From assembly GCA_028688955.1 (NCBI GenBank), contig JAQTXD010000037.1, forward strand, positions 1 through 32,389: a stretch of DNA of 32,389 nt. The letters are read 5' to 3'. The notes under the pieces are model-generated. The model had not been told where the DNA came from. It made no database searches and saw nothing but the letters and a program-made list of their open reading frames with translations. The position numbers were made by a program, and so were the translations under genes. Positions 15,454 to 24,347 of the stretch are shown in pieces (the stretch's first letter is position 1; every line of letters starts with the position of its first letter). The DNA is from Desulfuromonadaceae bacterium. Its GTDB lineage: Bacteria; Desulfobacterota; Desulfuromonadia; Geobacterales; Pseudopelobacteraceae.

Positions 15454-18045
15454 CTACCTAAGCCCCAACAGAATCGTCCCTGCCGTTATAGCAAGCTGCG
15501 ACATGATAGTCGTAATATCCTTAACAGTCCTCAACCAGGGAGTTTTTTCGTATTTTTGGGGAACAATAATTGAGTCGCCAGCGGCAATGCGTTCATTTAA
15601 AAATCCTCCCCCCACCAGCGAGGCAATCGACGAATATTGCTGCCGGCTGTAAATGGAGCCGTCTACCCGGATTACATAGATTTCACTTGCTTCGCTGTCA
15701 TTTGTTGTGCCTCCGGCCAGGCCGAGATAGTCTCCGACGGTTTTCCCGTCCAGGTGGACAAAGCTGGTCGGATTGACGACTCGCCCGAGAACCGAGACAG
15801 CATTGGAGGATTGGGGTATTTCGACAACATCTCCGGCCATCACTTCAATATCATACGGACTTCCGGCAAAATGCTGCAGATCGGAAAGCTGAATAACCAT
15901 GCGTCCTTCCGCCTTAAGCGCCTTCAGCAACTTCAGGTTACTTTTAACCCCTTCCAGCGACGCCTTGGCTCCGGCAAGTTCCTCCTGGGAAGTGGCAACA
16001 GAAGCAATATTTGCCATCTGGGTATTTACTTCCTGTTCTGCCGTTATGGCAAATTCATCCATACGTTTCTGTTGCTGTTCCTTCACCGAAGCGCGCATGA
16101 ATCTGGCCCCGGCAAGATACGCCTTATCGGTAAGTCCGCCGGCACGTTTAAAGATGGAACTTAAACGCTCACCCTTATAGATCGGGTACACGCCCGGAAA
16201 GACAAATTCACCCTTGAGCGTTACATAACGGTCGCTTTCTTCGTACCAGTTGGGGATTCTGCGAACCATCAACTCATCAGACGGTTCAAGCTTGATATTG
16301 TGTTCGGGATTTCCTTTGAGAACCTCATCCAACCGGATACTTATGGGAAAACTGGCGACTGATGTTTCTGTTACTTTGATACGGGTAATTTCAGCGTCAC
16401 TCAGGTACGCGGTACGTTTCAGGTTGCCCCCCAGAATTAACAGATCCCGTACTGTCATATCATTATAGTATCGATATTCACCCGGTTTCTGCACATCCCC
16501 GCCGATTTTTACCTTGGGCACTTCTTCCTGGTCCCAGCGTGAAAAGACCCGGATCTTGTCCTGTTCCTGCAATGCCAGGTCGCTGTTCACATCACCTGCC
16601 TGAGCCTTGGCAAGATTAAAATAGAGCAGACGCGGCTGATACTCGGGAGGAGACCGGCGAATAATCTGGCCGAATTTGGTACTATATTCCGGGAGGAGAT
16701 TATCCGGGGTTATCAGTGACGAGAGACGCATCCCCGGCTTGATGGCATAATCACCCGGCCGCAGCACATGCCCTTCCAGACGGACAAATCCGCGCAGGGC
16801 ACCGTCAATGGGGAAAACCTTAACCACATCCATATCTTTTAGAGGTATTCCTGCAGCCAGCTTCTGAACGTCTTCCGGCTTGGCGGCCTCAAGACTGACA
16901 TCAAATACCGTATTTTCCGTGTGCGCCTTTACCCGGGCGATCTGTACCCGCTGCAGATAGCCGGTTGGAATAATTCCGTCAGCCAGATCAAGAAGCTCTT
17001 TCAGGTTTTTCTCGCCTTTTAGCTCATAAATGCCGGGCCGGCGAACATTTCCGGCGACTCCGGCCACCGGACCGATGGACGGCACAAAGATGGTATCGCC
17101 TGCCTGAAGGCGAATATCACGGTTTTTGTCACCCTTGAGAAAAAAGTCATAGAGGTCAACAGTCTCCACCAGCGTGCCGTTGCGTTTGATGGCAATATTC
17201 CTCAGCGTGCCGGATTTTGTCGGGCCGCCCGCTGCTGACAGTGCGTTGATAAGGGTCGAGAGCGCCGAGATGGAATAGTCACCCGGCGCCTTGACTTCGC
17301 CGACAACATACACCTTGAGCAGGCGCAGCTTGTCCATGGTAATTGATATATGGAAATCCTTGAAAACTTTGTGCAGCTGTGCAGAGATCACCGTGGGGAG
17401 TTGGCCGTAGGTAACGCCGGCAACTTTTACCGTGCCGACTTTCGGCAGAACGATATCGCCGTTTCGGTTGACCTCAAGCGGGAAGGTTCCCTCAACACTC
17501 CCCCACGAGGTAAGAAGCAGCCTGTCGCCATTACCGATGACATAATCGGGTCCCACCGGGATATCCGTCAAAGCGGCAAACCCTTGCGATTCAGGTCGAA
17601 AAAAACTGTAGCCGAACTGTTTCTGTTTTTTCAGGGTGAATTCCTGCGATTGAGGTGTTTCAGCGCCGGTCATATAGTCGGCAAGCGCGGTTTCGATGCG
17701 AGATGGGGCTTCCGCTTGAGATTCTGCGGACGGTGGCGTTGGTGGCGGCGCAGTCGGCAGTGCCTGGGTTGGTACAACCTGAATCGGTACTACCTGAGTT
17801 GGTACTACCTGAGTTGGTGCTACCTGAGTTGGTGCTACCTGAGTTGGTGCTATCTGGGTTGGAACTATCTGGGTTGGCATTACCTGACCGATACTGCCCG
17901 GCTGGGAAGTATTCTGCTGTATCTCCGCAATTGCACCATCTGCAGATATAAGCAGGAAGATAGCCACAGTTGTATATAAAATTTGTTTAATGAAATTTTT
18001 ATGGTGATTCTCAAAATATAAAAAATGATTTAACGCGTGTTTCAT
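15454..18045 (-). CDS. Polysaccharide export outer-membrane protein with multiple SLBB domains (Wza-like)
   Basis: An 863-residue secreted protein, much longer than classical Wza (~380). An N-terminal hydrophobic segment, YTTVAIFLLISADGAIA, looks like a signal peptide with a likely cleavage after AIA. No lipobox is seen. Residues 54-93 are a pentapeptide repeat (PTQVV-like). The polysaccharide export domain (PF02563) begins near VGPDYVIGNGDRLLLTSWG. Several SLBB domains follow, for example LLKVYVVGEVKAPGDYSI, VAGNVRRPGIYELKGE, VKIGGDVQKPGEYRYYN, YVTLKGEFVFPGVYPIYKGE and VSVLGRVVNPTSFVHLDGK. A hydrophobic helix closes the protein (MSQLAITAGTILLG). It should form the export channel for the polymer. 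The ATG has GGGGAGG seven bases upstream. It is the first gene of the core export/assembly block. Confidence 0.92.
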   Translation of the reverse strand: MKHALNHFLYFENHHKNFIKQILYTTVAIFLLISADGAIAEIQQNTSQPGSIGQVMPTQIVPTQIAPTQVAPTQVAPTQVVPTQVVPIQVVPTQALPTAPPPTPPSAESQAEAPSRIETALADYMTGAETPQSQEFTLKKQKQFGYSFFRPESQGFAALTDIPVGPDYVIGNGDRLLLTSWGSVEGTFPLEVNRNGDIVLPKVGTVKVAGVTYGQLPTVISAQLHKVFKDFHISITMDKLRLLKVYVVGEVKAPGDYSISALSTLINALSAAGGPTKSGTLRNIAIKRNGTLVETVDLYDFFLKGDKNRDIRLQAGDTIFVPSIGPVAGVAGNVRRPGIYELKGEKNLKELLDLADGIIPTGYLQRVQIARVKAHTENTVFDVSLEAAKPEDVQKLAAGIPLKDMDVVKVFPIDGALRGFVRLEGHVLRPGDYAIKPGMRLSSLITPDNLLPEYSTKFGQIIRRSPPEYQPRLLYFNLAKAQAGDVNSDLALQEQDKIRVFSRWDQEEVPKVKIGGDVQKPGEYRYYNDMTVRDLLILGGNLKRTAYLSDAEITRIKVTETSVASFPISIRLDEVLKGNPEHNIKLEPSDELMVRRIPNWYEESDRYVTLKGEFVFPGVYPIYKGERLSSIFKRAGGLTDKAYLAGARFMRASVKEQQQKRMDEFAITAEQEVNTQMANIASVATSQEELAGAKASLEGVKSNLKLLKALKAEGRMVIQLSDLQHFAGSPYDIEVMAGDVVEIPQSSNAVSVLGRVVNPTSFVHLDGKTVGDYLGLAGGTTNDSEASEIYVIRVDGSIYSRQQYSSIASLVGGGFLNERIAAGDSIIVPQKYEKTPWLRTVKDITTIMSQLAITAGTILLGLR
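17767..17886. repeat. 15-bp tandem repeat in the exporter gene, 8 units
   Basis: Eight units of about 15 bases (plus-strand type GTTGGTACTACCTGA) encode PTQIV, PTQIA, PTQVA, PTQVA, PTQVV, PTQVV, PIQVV and PTQAL. They fall just after the signal peptide in a proline-rich linker. Units differ by one to three bases. The repeat keeps the frame at any copy number. Confidence 0.9.
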
Positions 18046-18119
18046 CCAGCCTCCCCGTCTCTTGTTCCAGCTATTGCCACTTTCACAGCCATTTTCGTTG
18101 TGAGTATAAAATTACTTTA

Positions 18120-18149
18120 AATATATTATACAATTTCAAGCGATTACAA
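18120..18149 (-). promoter_or_regulatory. Candidate sigma-70 promoter of the polysaccharide operon
   Basis: On the minus strand, TTGTAA (18149-18144) is followed after 18 bases by TATATT (18125-18120), about 75 bases before the exporter ATG. The surrounding region 18046-18228 is AT-rich and holds no gene. An alternative TATAAT lies five bases upstream but has no matching -35 box. Assignment is from sequence match only. Confidence 0.4.
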
Positions 18150-18228
18150 TTTTATCTCTGATGTTTAAATGCTTAATAGGTACCGTCTTTACATTTGGAA
18201 CTAGATTAGTGCAGGCAATGGGTAACAC

Positions 18229-18618
18229 CTAGCAGCTTTTTTTGTACTCGTTCAGCATTCTTTCCATAACCGTTTTCATCTCCGGAATATGTTCTGAACA
18301 AACGGTATAAATTGTTTCCGCGTCAATATCGAAATAATGATGTGTAATAATATCCCTCATCCCCTTAGCCTTCTTCCAGTCAATTTCAGGATAATTAACC
18401 AACAATTTTGAATCAGTCAATTTGTCTATCTGCTTCAAAACTTCACCGATATTAATCAGTTGCATACAAATACTGTCCAGCTTTTCACGGCCAATGTCGT
18501 CCTTCAAAAAATCATCGCATGAGTTAATTATGTGAAATCTTTTGGATATCTGATCCTATGCCCAAATGATGTTTTTGATATCCTCTACAAGCAGTTCCGG
18601 GTCAGACACAAATGGCAT
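18229..18618 (-). pseudogene. hepT: Broken HepT (HEPN) toxin gene with an internal stop
   Basis: From an ATG at 18618 the frame reads MPFVSDPELLVEDIKNIIWA, then meets TAG (plus-strand CTA at 18556-18558). It continues in the same frame as DQISKRFHIINSCDDFLKDD and on to the end at 18229. The whole is 129 codons, normal for HepT/DUF86. The RX4HXY motif of HEPN nucleases is intact as RDIITHHY in the downstream part. A 92-residue fragment could start at a TTG at 18507 but would lack the first helices. It overlaps the also-broken mntA upstream by 17 bases, the usual arrangement for this toxin-antitoxin type. Confidence 0.85.
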
Positions 18619-18897
18619 CCCGCTCTATCCGCTGCCGAAGTGCGGAATTCATTTTGTCCCGCAGCCTCACCACGTCAACCTTACCGCCCATGGCATCTTC
18701 AACAGTCTGTTTTACCCCAATCAGGTAATATAAATCAGGTTTTTCAAGTTCTACAACAATATCAATATCACTCTCTTCACTCCCGGTACCCCGCGCATAT
18801 GATCCAAAGATTCCTATTTTTTAACCGTAAACTCAGTGGCAAAAAAATCTTTGTTGCTGCGTAAAAAGTCCATTATTTGACCGGTTGTGCGTTTCAA
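18602..18897 (-). pseudogene. mntA: Frameshifted MntA (minimal nucleotidyltransferase) antitoxin gene
   Basis: Reading from a TTG at 18897 (or ATG at 18873) gives KRTTGQIMDFLRSNKDFF and then TEFTVKK followed by a stop. Adding one A to the A6 run (plus-strand T6 at 18817-18822) restores IGIFGSYARGTGSEESDIDI and an open frame to the TGA at 18604-18602. That frame holds the GS...DxD nucleotidyltransferase motif. The end overlaps the hepT start. The lesion is a one-base deletion in a homopolymer, so a sequencing error is possible. However, hepT in the same pair carries an independent stop. Confidence 0.85.
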
Positions 18898-18993
18898 AGG
18901 TAACTCACTTTTAACGTTTAAATGTGAAACAACTTTTTGATCTTTCTACATCTATGACTTGAATCTTCGGTTTTAACTGGCTCCGGCTACGTT

Positions 18994-19413
18994 TCAATGA
19001 CACCCATTAATCGGTTCCAGTAAAAATTTCGTAATAAAACGGTATTGCTCATTTTTTACCAGATCCAGTACCCGCTGCATGTCAATATTCATATAATCAT
19101 GAACTATCCGGTTCCGCAGTCCAATAGCGGCATTCCAGGCGTTCAGGTCACAAGCTTTTACTGCGCCAAGTTCCGTCAAACCAAGAAAACTATCATATGC
19201 TGATAGTGGTACCTGCTTACCTGAGGCCTTATGCAGCTGTTTGGCCTTGCCAATTGCGTTTTCGATCAACACCTGAAGCGCGTGCAATACGCCATTTTGT
19301 TCCAAGCGAGAGAGCGTTACTCCGGCAAGAAGAGTTGTGCGCACTTCATCCAGCAAAGAAGACTGCTCTTGGGCAATGAGTGAGGTTTCTGCCTGATAAA
19401 GATCAAGCCGCAT
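18994..19413 (-). CDS. hepT: HepT-like HEPN ribonuclease toxin (DUF86)
   Basis: A 139-residue helical protein with the HEPN motif RX4HXY as RNRIVHDY (R100, H105, Y107), preceded by the typical AAIGL. In the characterised MntA-HepT systems HepT is an RNase toxin that is AMPylated on the tyrosine of this motif by MntA. I start it at the ATG at 19413, which overlaps the end of mntA by 11 bases. The longer frame from 19521 runs through mntA in another frame and adds non-family sequence. It is little related in sequence to the decayed copy downstream. Confidence 0.85.
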   Translation of the reverse strand: MRLDLYQAETSLIAQEQSSLLDEVRTTLLAGVTLSRLEQNGVLHALQVLIENAIGKAKQLHKASGKQVPLSAYDSFLGLTELGAVKACDLNAWNAAIGLRNRIVHDYMNIDMQRVLDLVKNEQYRFITKFLLEPINGCH

Positions 19414-19783
19414 ACGTTTGCTCCCAATACTGTTCTTCCAGCTCTCGCCAGGTACGTTGCAAGAACCGGTACCAGGCCAGGCTTTCGCCCCCCTTGAGCG
19501 GAACCCCCTCTTCAGCAACAACCGCGCGCATTGCTAGTCTCGCTGCAGGGAGATCGATCAGGTCGATAGAGTGTTCATTCACTCCAAGCGCTCTTGCCAG
19601 AGTTCTGCGAAGCTGTTCCGTTACTGATAGCAGTTGAATAAAATCTAAATCCCGCTTCCACTGGACCGCGATATCCCAATCACTTTCAATAGTAGCCGCA
19701 CCGGTTGCTCTACTGCCAACAAGTATTGCCAGTTCAAGATTCGGGATTTCGGCTAGTATCTCGGACAATTGCCCATATTCCAT
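19403..19783 (-). CDS. mntA: MntA-like nucleotidyltransferase antitoxin
   Basis: A 126-residue minimal nucleotidyltransferase. The active-site motif reads VGSRATGAATIESDWDIAV (G23, S24, D35 and D37), with a later acidic segment HSIDLIDL giving the third carboxylate. In known pairs it AMPylates HepT and neutralises it. It is immediately followed by and overlaps hepT, and lies 34 bases after gmd on the same strand. It may be transcribed with gmd. Confidence 0.87.
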   Translation of the reverse strand: MEYGQLSEILAEIPNLELAILVGSRATGAATIESDWDIAVQWKRDLDFIQLLSVTEQLRRTLARALGVNEHSIDLIDLPAARLAMRAVVAEEGVPLKGGESLAWYRFLQRTWRELEEQYWEQTYAA

Positions 19784-19817
19784 TTTGAACCTGTCCCTGC
19801 TCTGAATATTCCAGGTA

Positions 19818-20936
19818 TTAGTGTTCCGTGCTGACCGCTACGCTGAAGCCGTGCAGCTTCAGCAATGCGTGACGCTGTGCCTCTCCCAGGTCGTGCGCAA
19901 CCATTTCTGCACACATCTCCTGAACGCTGATTTCCGGCACCCAGCCGAGCTTCTGCTTTGCTTTGGCAGGATCACCCAGCAGGGAGTCTACCTCTGTCGG
20001 CCGGAAGTAACGCGGATCTATTCGTACAACAATATCACCTGCTTTGACCCCCGGAGCCTTTGTCCCCTCAACTGAGACAACCACGGCAATTTCGTCCACA
20101 CCGGTACCTTCAAATCGCAAAGTAATGCCCAACTCTGCCGCAGCCCAGGTTATAAACTGGCGTACCGTATATTGAACGCCGGTTGCAATGACAAAATCTT
20201 CGGGATGATCCTGCTGCAGCATCATCCACTGCATCTTGACATAATCCTTGGCATGCCCCCAGTCGCGCAGCGAATCAATGTTGCCCATGTATAAACATTG
20301 CTCAAGCCCCTGAGAAATATTGGCAAGACCGCGTGTTATCTTGCGGGTTACAAAGGTTTCGCCGCGGCGTGGTGATTCATGGTTAAAGAGGATGCCGTTG
20401 CAGGCATACATTCCGTACGCTTCACGGTAGTTGACGGTAATCCAGTAGGCGTACATCTTGGCAACAGCGTAGGGACTGCGCGGGTAAAAAGGTGTGGTTT
20501 CTTTTTGGGGGGTTTCCTGCACCAGACCAAATAATTCGGAGGTCGATGCCTGATAGAAGCGGGTTTTTTTCTCAAGTCCCAATAATCGGATCGCTTCCAG
20601 AATACGCAGTGTCCCGGCGGCATCAACATCACAGGTATATTCCGGTGATTCAAAGCTGACCGCAACGTGCGACTGTGCGCCCAGATTGTAGACTTCATCC
20701 GGCTGGACTTCCTGAATGATGCGGGTCAAATTCGACGAGTCGGTCAGGTCACCGTAATGAAGTCTGAAATGAGCGTCCTTGATATGCGGGTCCTGATAGA
20801 TATGGTCAACCCGCTGGGTGTTGAACGATGAGGCACGGCGCTTGATGCCATGCACTTCGTACCCTTTCTCCAGAAGCAGTTCCGCAAGATACGACCCATC
20901 CTGGCCGGTGATGCCGGTTATAATCGCTTTTTTCAT
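19818..20936 (-). CDS. gmd: GDP-mannose 4,6-dehydratase
   Basis: A 372-residue extended short-chain dehydrogenase that converts GDP-mannose to GDP-4-keto-6-deoxymannose, the precursor of GDP-fucose, GDP-rhamnose and GDP-perosamine. Motifs: N-terminal [22 protein letters not shown] (residues 130-137), catalytic YAVAK (Y156, K160), and [15 protein letters not shown]. The ATG has GGAGGG ten bases upstream. No GDP-sugar reductase, epimerase or aminotransferase lies in the window, so the final deoxyhexose is unknown. The toxin-antitoxin genes separate it from the main polysaccharide operon. Confidence 0.97.
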   Translation of the reverse strand: MKKAIITGITGQDGSYLAELLLEKGYEVHGIKRRASSFNTQRVDHIYQDPHIKDAHFRLHYGDLTDSSNLTRIIQEVQPDEVYNLGAQSHVAVSFESPEYTCDVDAAGTLRILEAIRLLGLEKKTRFYQASTSELFGLVQETPQKETTPFYPRSPYAVAKMYAYWITVNYREAYGMYACNGILFNHESPRRGETFVTRKITRGLANISQGLEQCLYMGNIDSLRDWGHAKDYVKMQWMMLQQDHPEDFVIATGVQYTVRQFITWAAAELGITLRFEGTGVDEIAVVVSVEGTKAPGVKAGDIVVRIDPRYFRPTEVDSLLGDPAKAKQKLGWVPEISVQEMCAEMVAHDLGEAQRHALLKLHGFSVAVSTEH

Positions 20937-20990
20937 TGAATGTACCCTCCGTTAAAACACCCCTCATCAACTCGAATAAAATAGGGGGAA

Positions 20991-21992
20991 TTATTTTCCC
21001 AGCAGGGGGTTCATGACCTGATAGGTCAGATAGGCAACCAGCGCTGACGCAGGAATGGTGAGAATCCAGGCAACAAGTATCCGCTTGGCAACGTTCCAAT
21101 TGACGGCATTAAGTCTTTTGGACAGGCCGACTCCCAGAATTGTGGAGGTGATGACATGGGTGGTGCTGGTCGGCATGCCGAAGGCGGAGGCGCCCAGGAT
21201 AACACCGGCTGAGGCGGTCTCTACGCAAAAGCCATGCACCGGCTTGAGCTTGACAAAATCGCGGCCGACCGTTTTGATGATTCTCCAGCCACCTGCTGCT
21301 GTTCCAAACGCCATCGCAGTCGCACAGGCAACCATCACTTCCCATGGCACTTCAAAGGTTTTAAGTGACCCAAAGCTGATCAGAGCCATGGTAATTACCC
21401 CCATCGATTTCTGGGCATCTGCGGTCCCGTGGGAGAAGGCCATCAGGGCCGCCGACGCGACCTGCAGCCTGCGGAAACCTTTATTGAGCCCGCTGGGGGG
21501 ACTGTTGCGGAAGACCCGGTACAGTACCATCATAAAGATAAAACCGACGGCGGTGCCCAAAATCGGGGATAAAATCAATGCCATGATGATTTTTTTCAGT
21601 CCGGCCCACTTCAGAGCGGTGGCGCCGGCATGGGCAAATACCGCCCCCGCAATGCCGCCGATAATGGCATGGGAAGAAGAAGAGGGGAGGCCGTAGTACC
21701 AGGTTATCAGGTTCCAGATGATTGCCCCGATAATACCTGCCAACACAACGGTTTGTGTTACGTTTGATGCATCCACTATCCCTTTTCCGATGGTGGTGGC
21801 AACCTTGGTGGAGATCATTGCACCGGCAAAATTCAGCACCGCAGCCATTATGATTGCCGACTTGACCGAAAGAGCACGGGTGGATATACAGGTGGCAATA
21901 GCGTTTGCAGTGTCGTGAAACCCGTTTATATAGTCAAAAATCAGTGCTGCCACAATCACCAGGCAGACCATGATAACAGACGGCTCAAGCAT
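20991..21992 (-). CDS. pit: Inorganic phosphate transporter, Pit family
   Basis: A 333-residue inner-membrane protein with about 10 hydrophobic segments. Both Pit signatures are present: YINGFHDTANAIATCIST near the N-terminus and FSHGTADAQKSMGVITMALI in the second half. A segment WYYGLPSSSSHAIIGGIAGA is also typical. Members import phosphate with protons or sodium. The ATG at 21992 overlaps the stop of the DUF47 gene by 8 bases, so the two are translationally coupled. Confidence 0.93.
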   Translation of the reverse strand: MLEPSVIMVCLVIVAALIFDYINGFHDTANAIATCISTRALSVKSAIIMAAVLNFAGAMISTKVATTIGKGIVDASNVTQTVVLAGIIGAIIWNLITWYYGLPSSSSHAIIGGIAGAVFAHAGATALKWAGLKKIIMALILSPILGTAVGFIFMMVLYRVFRNSPPSGLNKGFRRLQVASAALMAFSHGTADAQKSMGVITMALISFGSLKTFEVPWEVMVACATAMAFGTAAGGWRIIKTVGRDFVKLKPVHGFCVETASAGVILGASAFGMPTSTTHVITSTILGVGLSKRLNAVNWNVAKRILVAWILTIPASALVAYLTYQVMNPLLGK

Positions 21993-22605
21993 TCTTTACC
22001 ACCACGCTTTCAAGGATATTGGAAGCGTCCTCACACCTGTCGGTTGCCTTTTCCAATGTCTCAAAAATCTCTTTCCATTTGATCAGCTGAATCGGATCCT
22101 TCTCCTCGTCGAACAACCGGCTGATCGCTTCACGTGAAACGCGATCCGCTTCATTCTCCAGCGAGTTTATCTCCACACATGCTTCAAAAATCTGCTCGTT
22201 TGTCTTCTTGCCAAGCATGGCAACCGCTTTATCAACGGCAATGCACGACTGCAGAATGATAAAACCGAGAGATTTTGCTTCAGGTGGAATGGCTTCGACG
22301 TTGTACATGATGATCCGCTGGGAAGAGGCATCAATCAGGTCAATAATGTCATCCAGTTTTGATGCCAGAGCGTAGATATCTTCCGGATCCAGCGGTGTTA
22401 CAAAGGTTTTGTGCAGCGTCTTGATGATATCGTGGGTCATCGCATCGCCTTTATGCTCAACTTCCTTGATTCTTCGCTGGCTTTCAGCCGGAGATTCAAA
22501 ATTATCAAGCATATCTTTAAGGAGTTTGGCTCCTTCTATGATGTTCTCCGTCATATCTTTAAAAAGTCTGAAGAACTTTTCTTCCTTGGGTGCAAATCCA
22601 AACAT
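21985..22605 (-). CDS. DUF47 family (PhoU-like) Pit accessory regulator
   Basis: A 206-residue helical protein starting MFGFAPKEEKFFRLFKDMTE, a typical start of the TIGR00153/DUF47 family. The ATG at 22605 has CGGGAGG nine bases upstream, which decides against the frame's first codon at 22644. The PhoU-like acidic segments EVEHKGDAMTHDI and ALASKLDDIIDLIDASSQR are visible. DUF47 genes are usually paired with Pit genes, as here, and are thought to modulate the transporter. Confidence 0.93.
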   Translation of the reverse strand: MFGFAPKEEKFFRLFKDMTENIIEGAKLLKDMLDNFESPAESQRRIKEVEHKGDAMTHDIIKTLHKTFVTPLDPEDIYALASKLDDIIDLIDASSQRIIMYNVEAIPPEAKSLGFIILQSCIAVDKAVAMLGKKTNEQIFEACVEINSLENEADRVSREAISRLFDEEKDPIQLIKWKEIFETLEKATDRCEDASNILESVVVKNA

Positions 22606-22783
22606 TGCTGAGCCTCCCGTTAATTTTCTGCTGACTACAATCAAAACCGGTCACCAATAGCACACTTTTCACTTTGGTTACAGTGTAAATTTGCGTTTGC
22701 AAACTACAATGCGGAAACCGGGATTGCCTTTGCCGGCAAGTTGCAGTATTCTTCGACCTTCTTAACATGACAAGGAGCATTTC

Positions 22784-23605
22784 ATGAATTTGTTGCACGC
22801 CGCTGTTCTTGGTTCCCTGCAGGGCTTTGCCGAAGTTCTTCCGATCAGCAGCTCTGCTCACCTGATCCTTGTTCCCTGGTTGTTGAATTGGCCCGAATCC
22901 GGCCTGACGTTTGACGTTGCACTGCACCTGGGAACGTTTCTGGCCCTGTCGCTCTATTTCTGGCGTGACATCATTGAAATGGGTGTCTCCTTCTTCGATG
23001 CACTGTCTGCCCGGAGACTTAATACCCCCGCCCGAAGATTGCCGTTTTTGATTGTTGCCGCCACCGTTCCGGCTGCGGTGATTGGCAAGCTGTTCGAACA
23101 TCAGGTTGAAGCACTATTCAGATCCAATCAGCTGCTGATCGCCTCTGTGCTTGTCGGCTTCGGACTCCTGCTTGGCGCAGTTGACCTTCTCGGTCGCAAA
23201 CGGCTCATACTGGACGAGATAAAACCAACGGGGGCAATGACTATCGGGCTTATGCAGTGCCTCGCTCTGATTCCGGGCGTTTCCCGTTCAGGCATCACCA
23301 TCACCGCCGCCCTGATGCTCGGTTTTACCCGGGAGAGCGCCGCCCGCTTCTCCTTTCTGATGTCACTGCCGATCGTTGCCGGAGCGGCCCTCCTCAAAAC
23401 CATCCACCTGTTCAAACATGGAATTCCTGCCGGAGAGGGTATGCCGATGCTGGTAGGAATTATTATTTCTGCCGTTACCGGCTATATCAGCGTTGCCTTT
23501 TTACTCCGCTTTGTGCAGAAACGAAGTCTCGCACCGTTTATCTGGTACCGGGTTATTGTGGGAGGAGCATTGATCGTTGCAATTCTTTCCGGTTTCACAA
23601 GGTAA
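22784..23605 (+). CDS. uppP: Undecaprenyl-diphosphatase UppP/BacA
   Basis: A 273-residue polytopic membrane enzyme that dephosphorylates undecaprenyl diphosphate to recycle the lipid carrier for peptidoglycan and polysaccharide synthesis. The two active-site regions are clear: LQGFAEVLPISSSAHLIL (residues 12-29, with E17 and H26) and PGVSRSGIT (about residues 163-171). The ATG has AAGGAG seven bases upstream. It is divergent from the DUF47-pit pair. The gap 22645-22783 holds a short palindrome GTTTGCAAAC at 22693-22702 but no promoter I trust. Confidence 0.96.
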   Translation: MNLLHAAVLGSLQGFAEVLPISSSAHLILVPWLLNWPESGLTFDVALHLGTFLALSLYFWRDIIEMGVSFFDALSARRLNTPARRLPFLIVAATVPAAVIGKLFEHQVEALFRSNQLLIASVLVGFGLLLGAVDLLGRKRLILDEIKPTGAMTIGLMQCLALIPGVSRSGITITAALMLGFTRESAARFSFLMSLPIVAGAALLKTIHLFKHGIPAGEGMPMLVGIIISAVTGYISVAFLLRFVQKRSLAPFIWYRVIVGGALIVAILSGFTR

Positions 23606-23642
23606 CACTCTGGTTTTTCAAGCAGGGAGAGTGAGGTGAGGT

Positions 23643-24332
23643 ATGCAGGGTGGCATCAAGGAATGGCCCGAAGACGAACGCCCACGGGAAAAAATGTTGC
23701 GGCAGGGTGCTGCTTCACTCTCCGATGCAGAGTTGCTCGCACTGATCATCAGGAGTGGTGATCCCGGCAGCAGTCAAACCGCCATTGATCTTGGACGCGA
23801 ACTGATCAAACAGTTCAGCGGCAATCTACGTGAGCTGGCTGGGGCAGACCTGGGTGAGTTGTGCGCGATCAAAGGAGTCGGGTTAGCGAAGGCAACCAGT
23901 ATCAAGGCCGCGTTTACCCTGGCAACACGGTTTCAGGCCCGTAAACTGGAGCACCTCGACCGCTTCACCTCTCCCCAGCAGGTTTTCGAGTACTTCCATC
24001 ACGAGTTCCGCGACAGCCGCAAGGAATACGTCCTTGTTCTGCTGCTGGACGGCAAGAATCGCATCATCAGGCGGGTGCAAATATCCGAAGGGAGCCTGAA
24101 TCAGTCCATCGTCCATCCGCGAGAGGTGTTCAGCCCGGCCGTCAAGGAATCAGCCGCAGCCATGATCCTGGTACATAACCACCCGACCGGCGACCCGACC
24201 CCCAGCAGCGAGGACATCTCCATCACGCGCCGCCTGAAGGAGGCGGGGGAGATAATGGGTATCAAGGTCATTGATCATATCATCGTGGGAGACGGAGAGT
24301 ACCTGAGTTTTGTCGAGCGCGGGCTTCTCTGA
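23643..24332 (+). CDS. radC: RadC family JAB-domain protein
   Basis: A 229-residue RadC. The N-terminus GIKEWPEDERPREKMLRQGA and the helix-hairpin-helix region LGELCAIKGVGLAKATSIKA are followed by the MPN/JAB domain with VHNHPTGDPTPSSEDISIT (metal-binding H178, H180 and D184). The family was named for DNA repair, but its real role is unsettled. It follows uppP by 37 bases on the same strand and may share its transcript. The stop faces the hemY stop with 15 bases between. Confidence 0.96.
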   Translation: MQGGIKEWPEDERPREKMLRQGAASLSDAELLALIIRSGDPGSSQTAIDLGRELIKQFSGNLRELAGADLGELCAIKGVGLAKATSIKAAFTLATRFQARKLEHLDRFTSPQQVFEYFHHEFRDSRKEYVLVLLLDGKNRIIRRVQISEGSLNQSIVHPREVFSPAVKESAAAMILVHNHPTGDPTPSSEDISITRRLKEAGEIMGIKVIDHIIVGDGEYLSFVERGLL

Positions 24333-24347
24333 TGCGCACGGCTGTTT

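Noticed and set aside
19414..19521. Longer HepT starting at 19521
   Set aside because: The extra 36 residues are read from mntA in another frame and do not resemble HEPN proteins. The ATG at 19413 gives the usual overlap and length.
20986..21000. Terminator after pit (GGGAA/TTCCC hairpin)
   Set aside because: The stem is only 5 bp, overlaps the stop codon and lacks a clean T-run, so it is too weak to call.
22606..22783. Pho box upstream of the DUF47-pit pair
   Set aside because: A CTGTAAC-like half-site is present on the minus strand, but I found no second half at the expected 11-base spacing.
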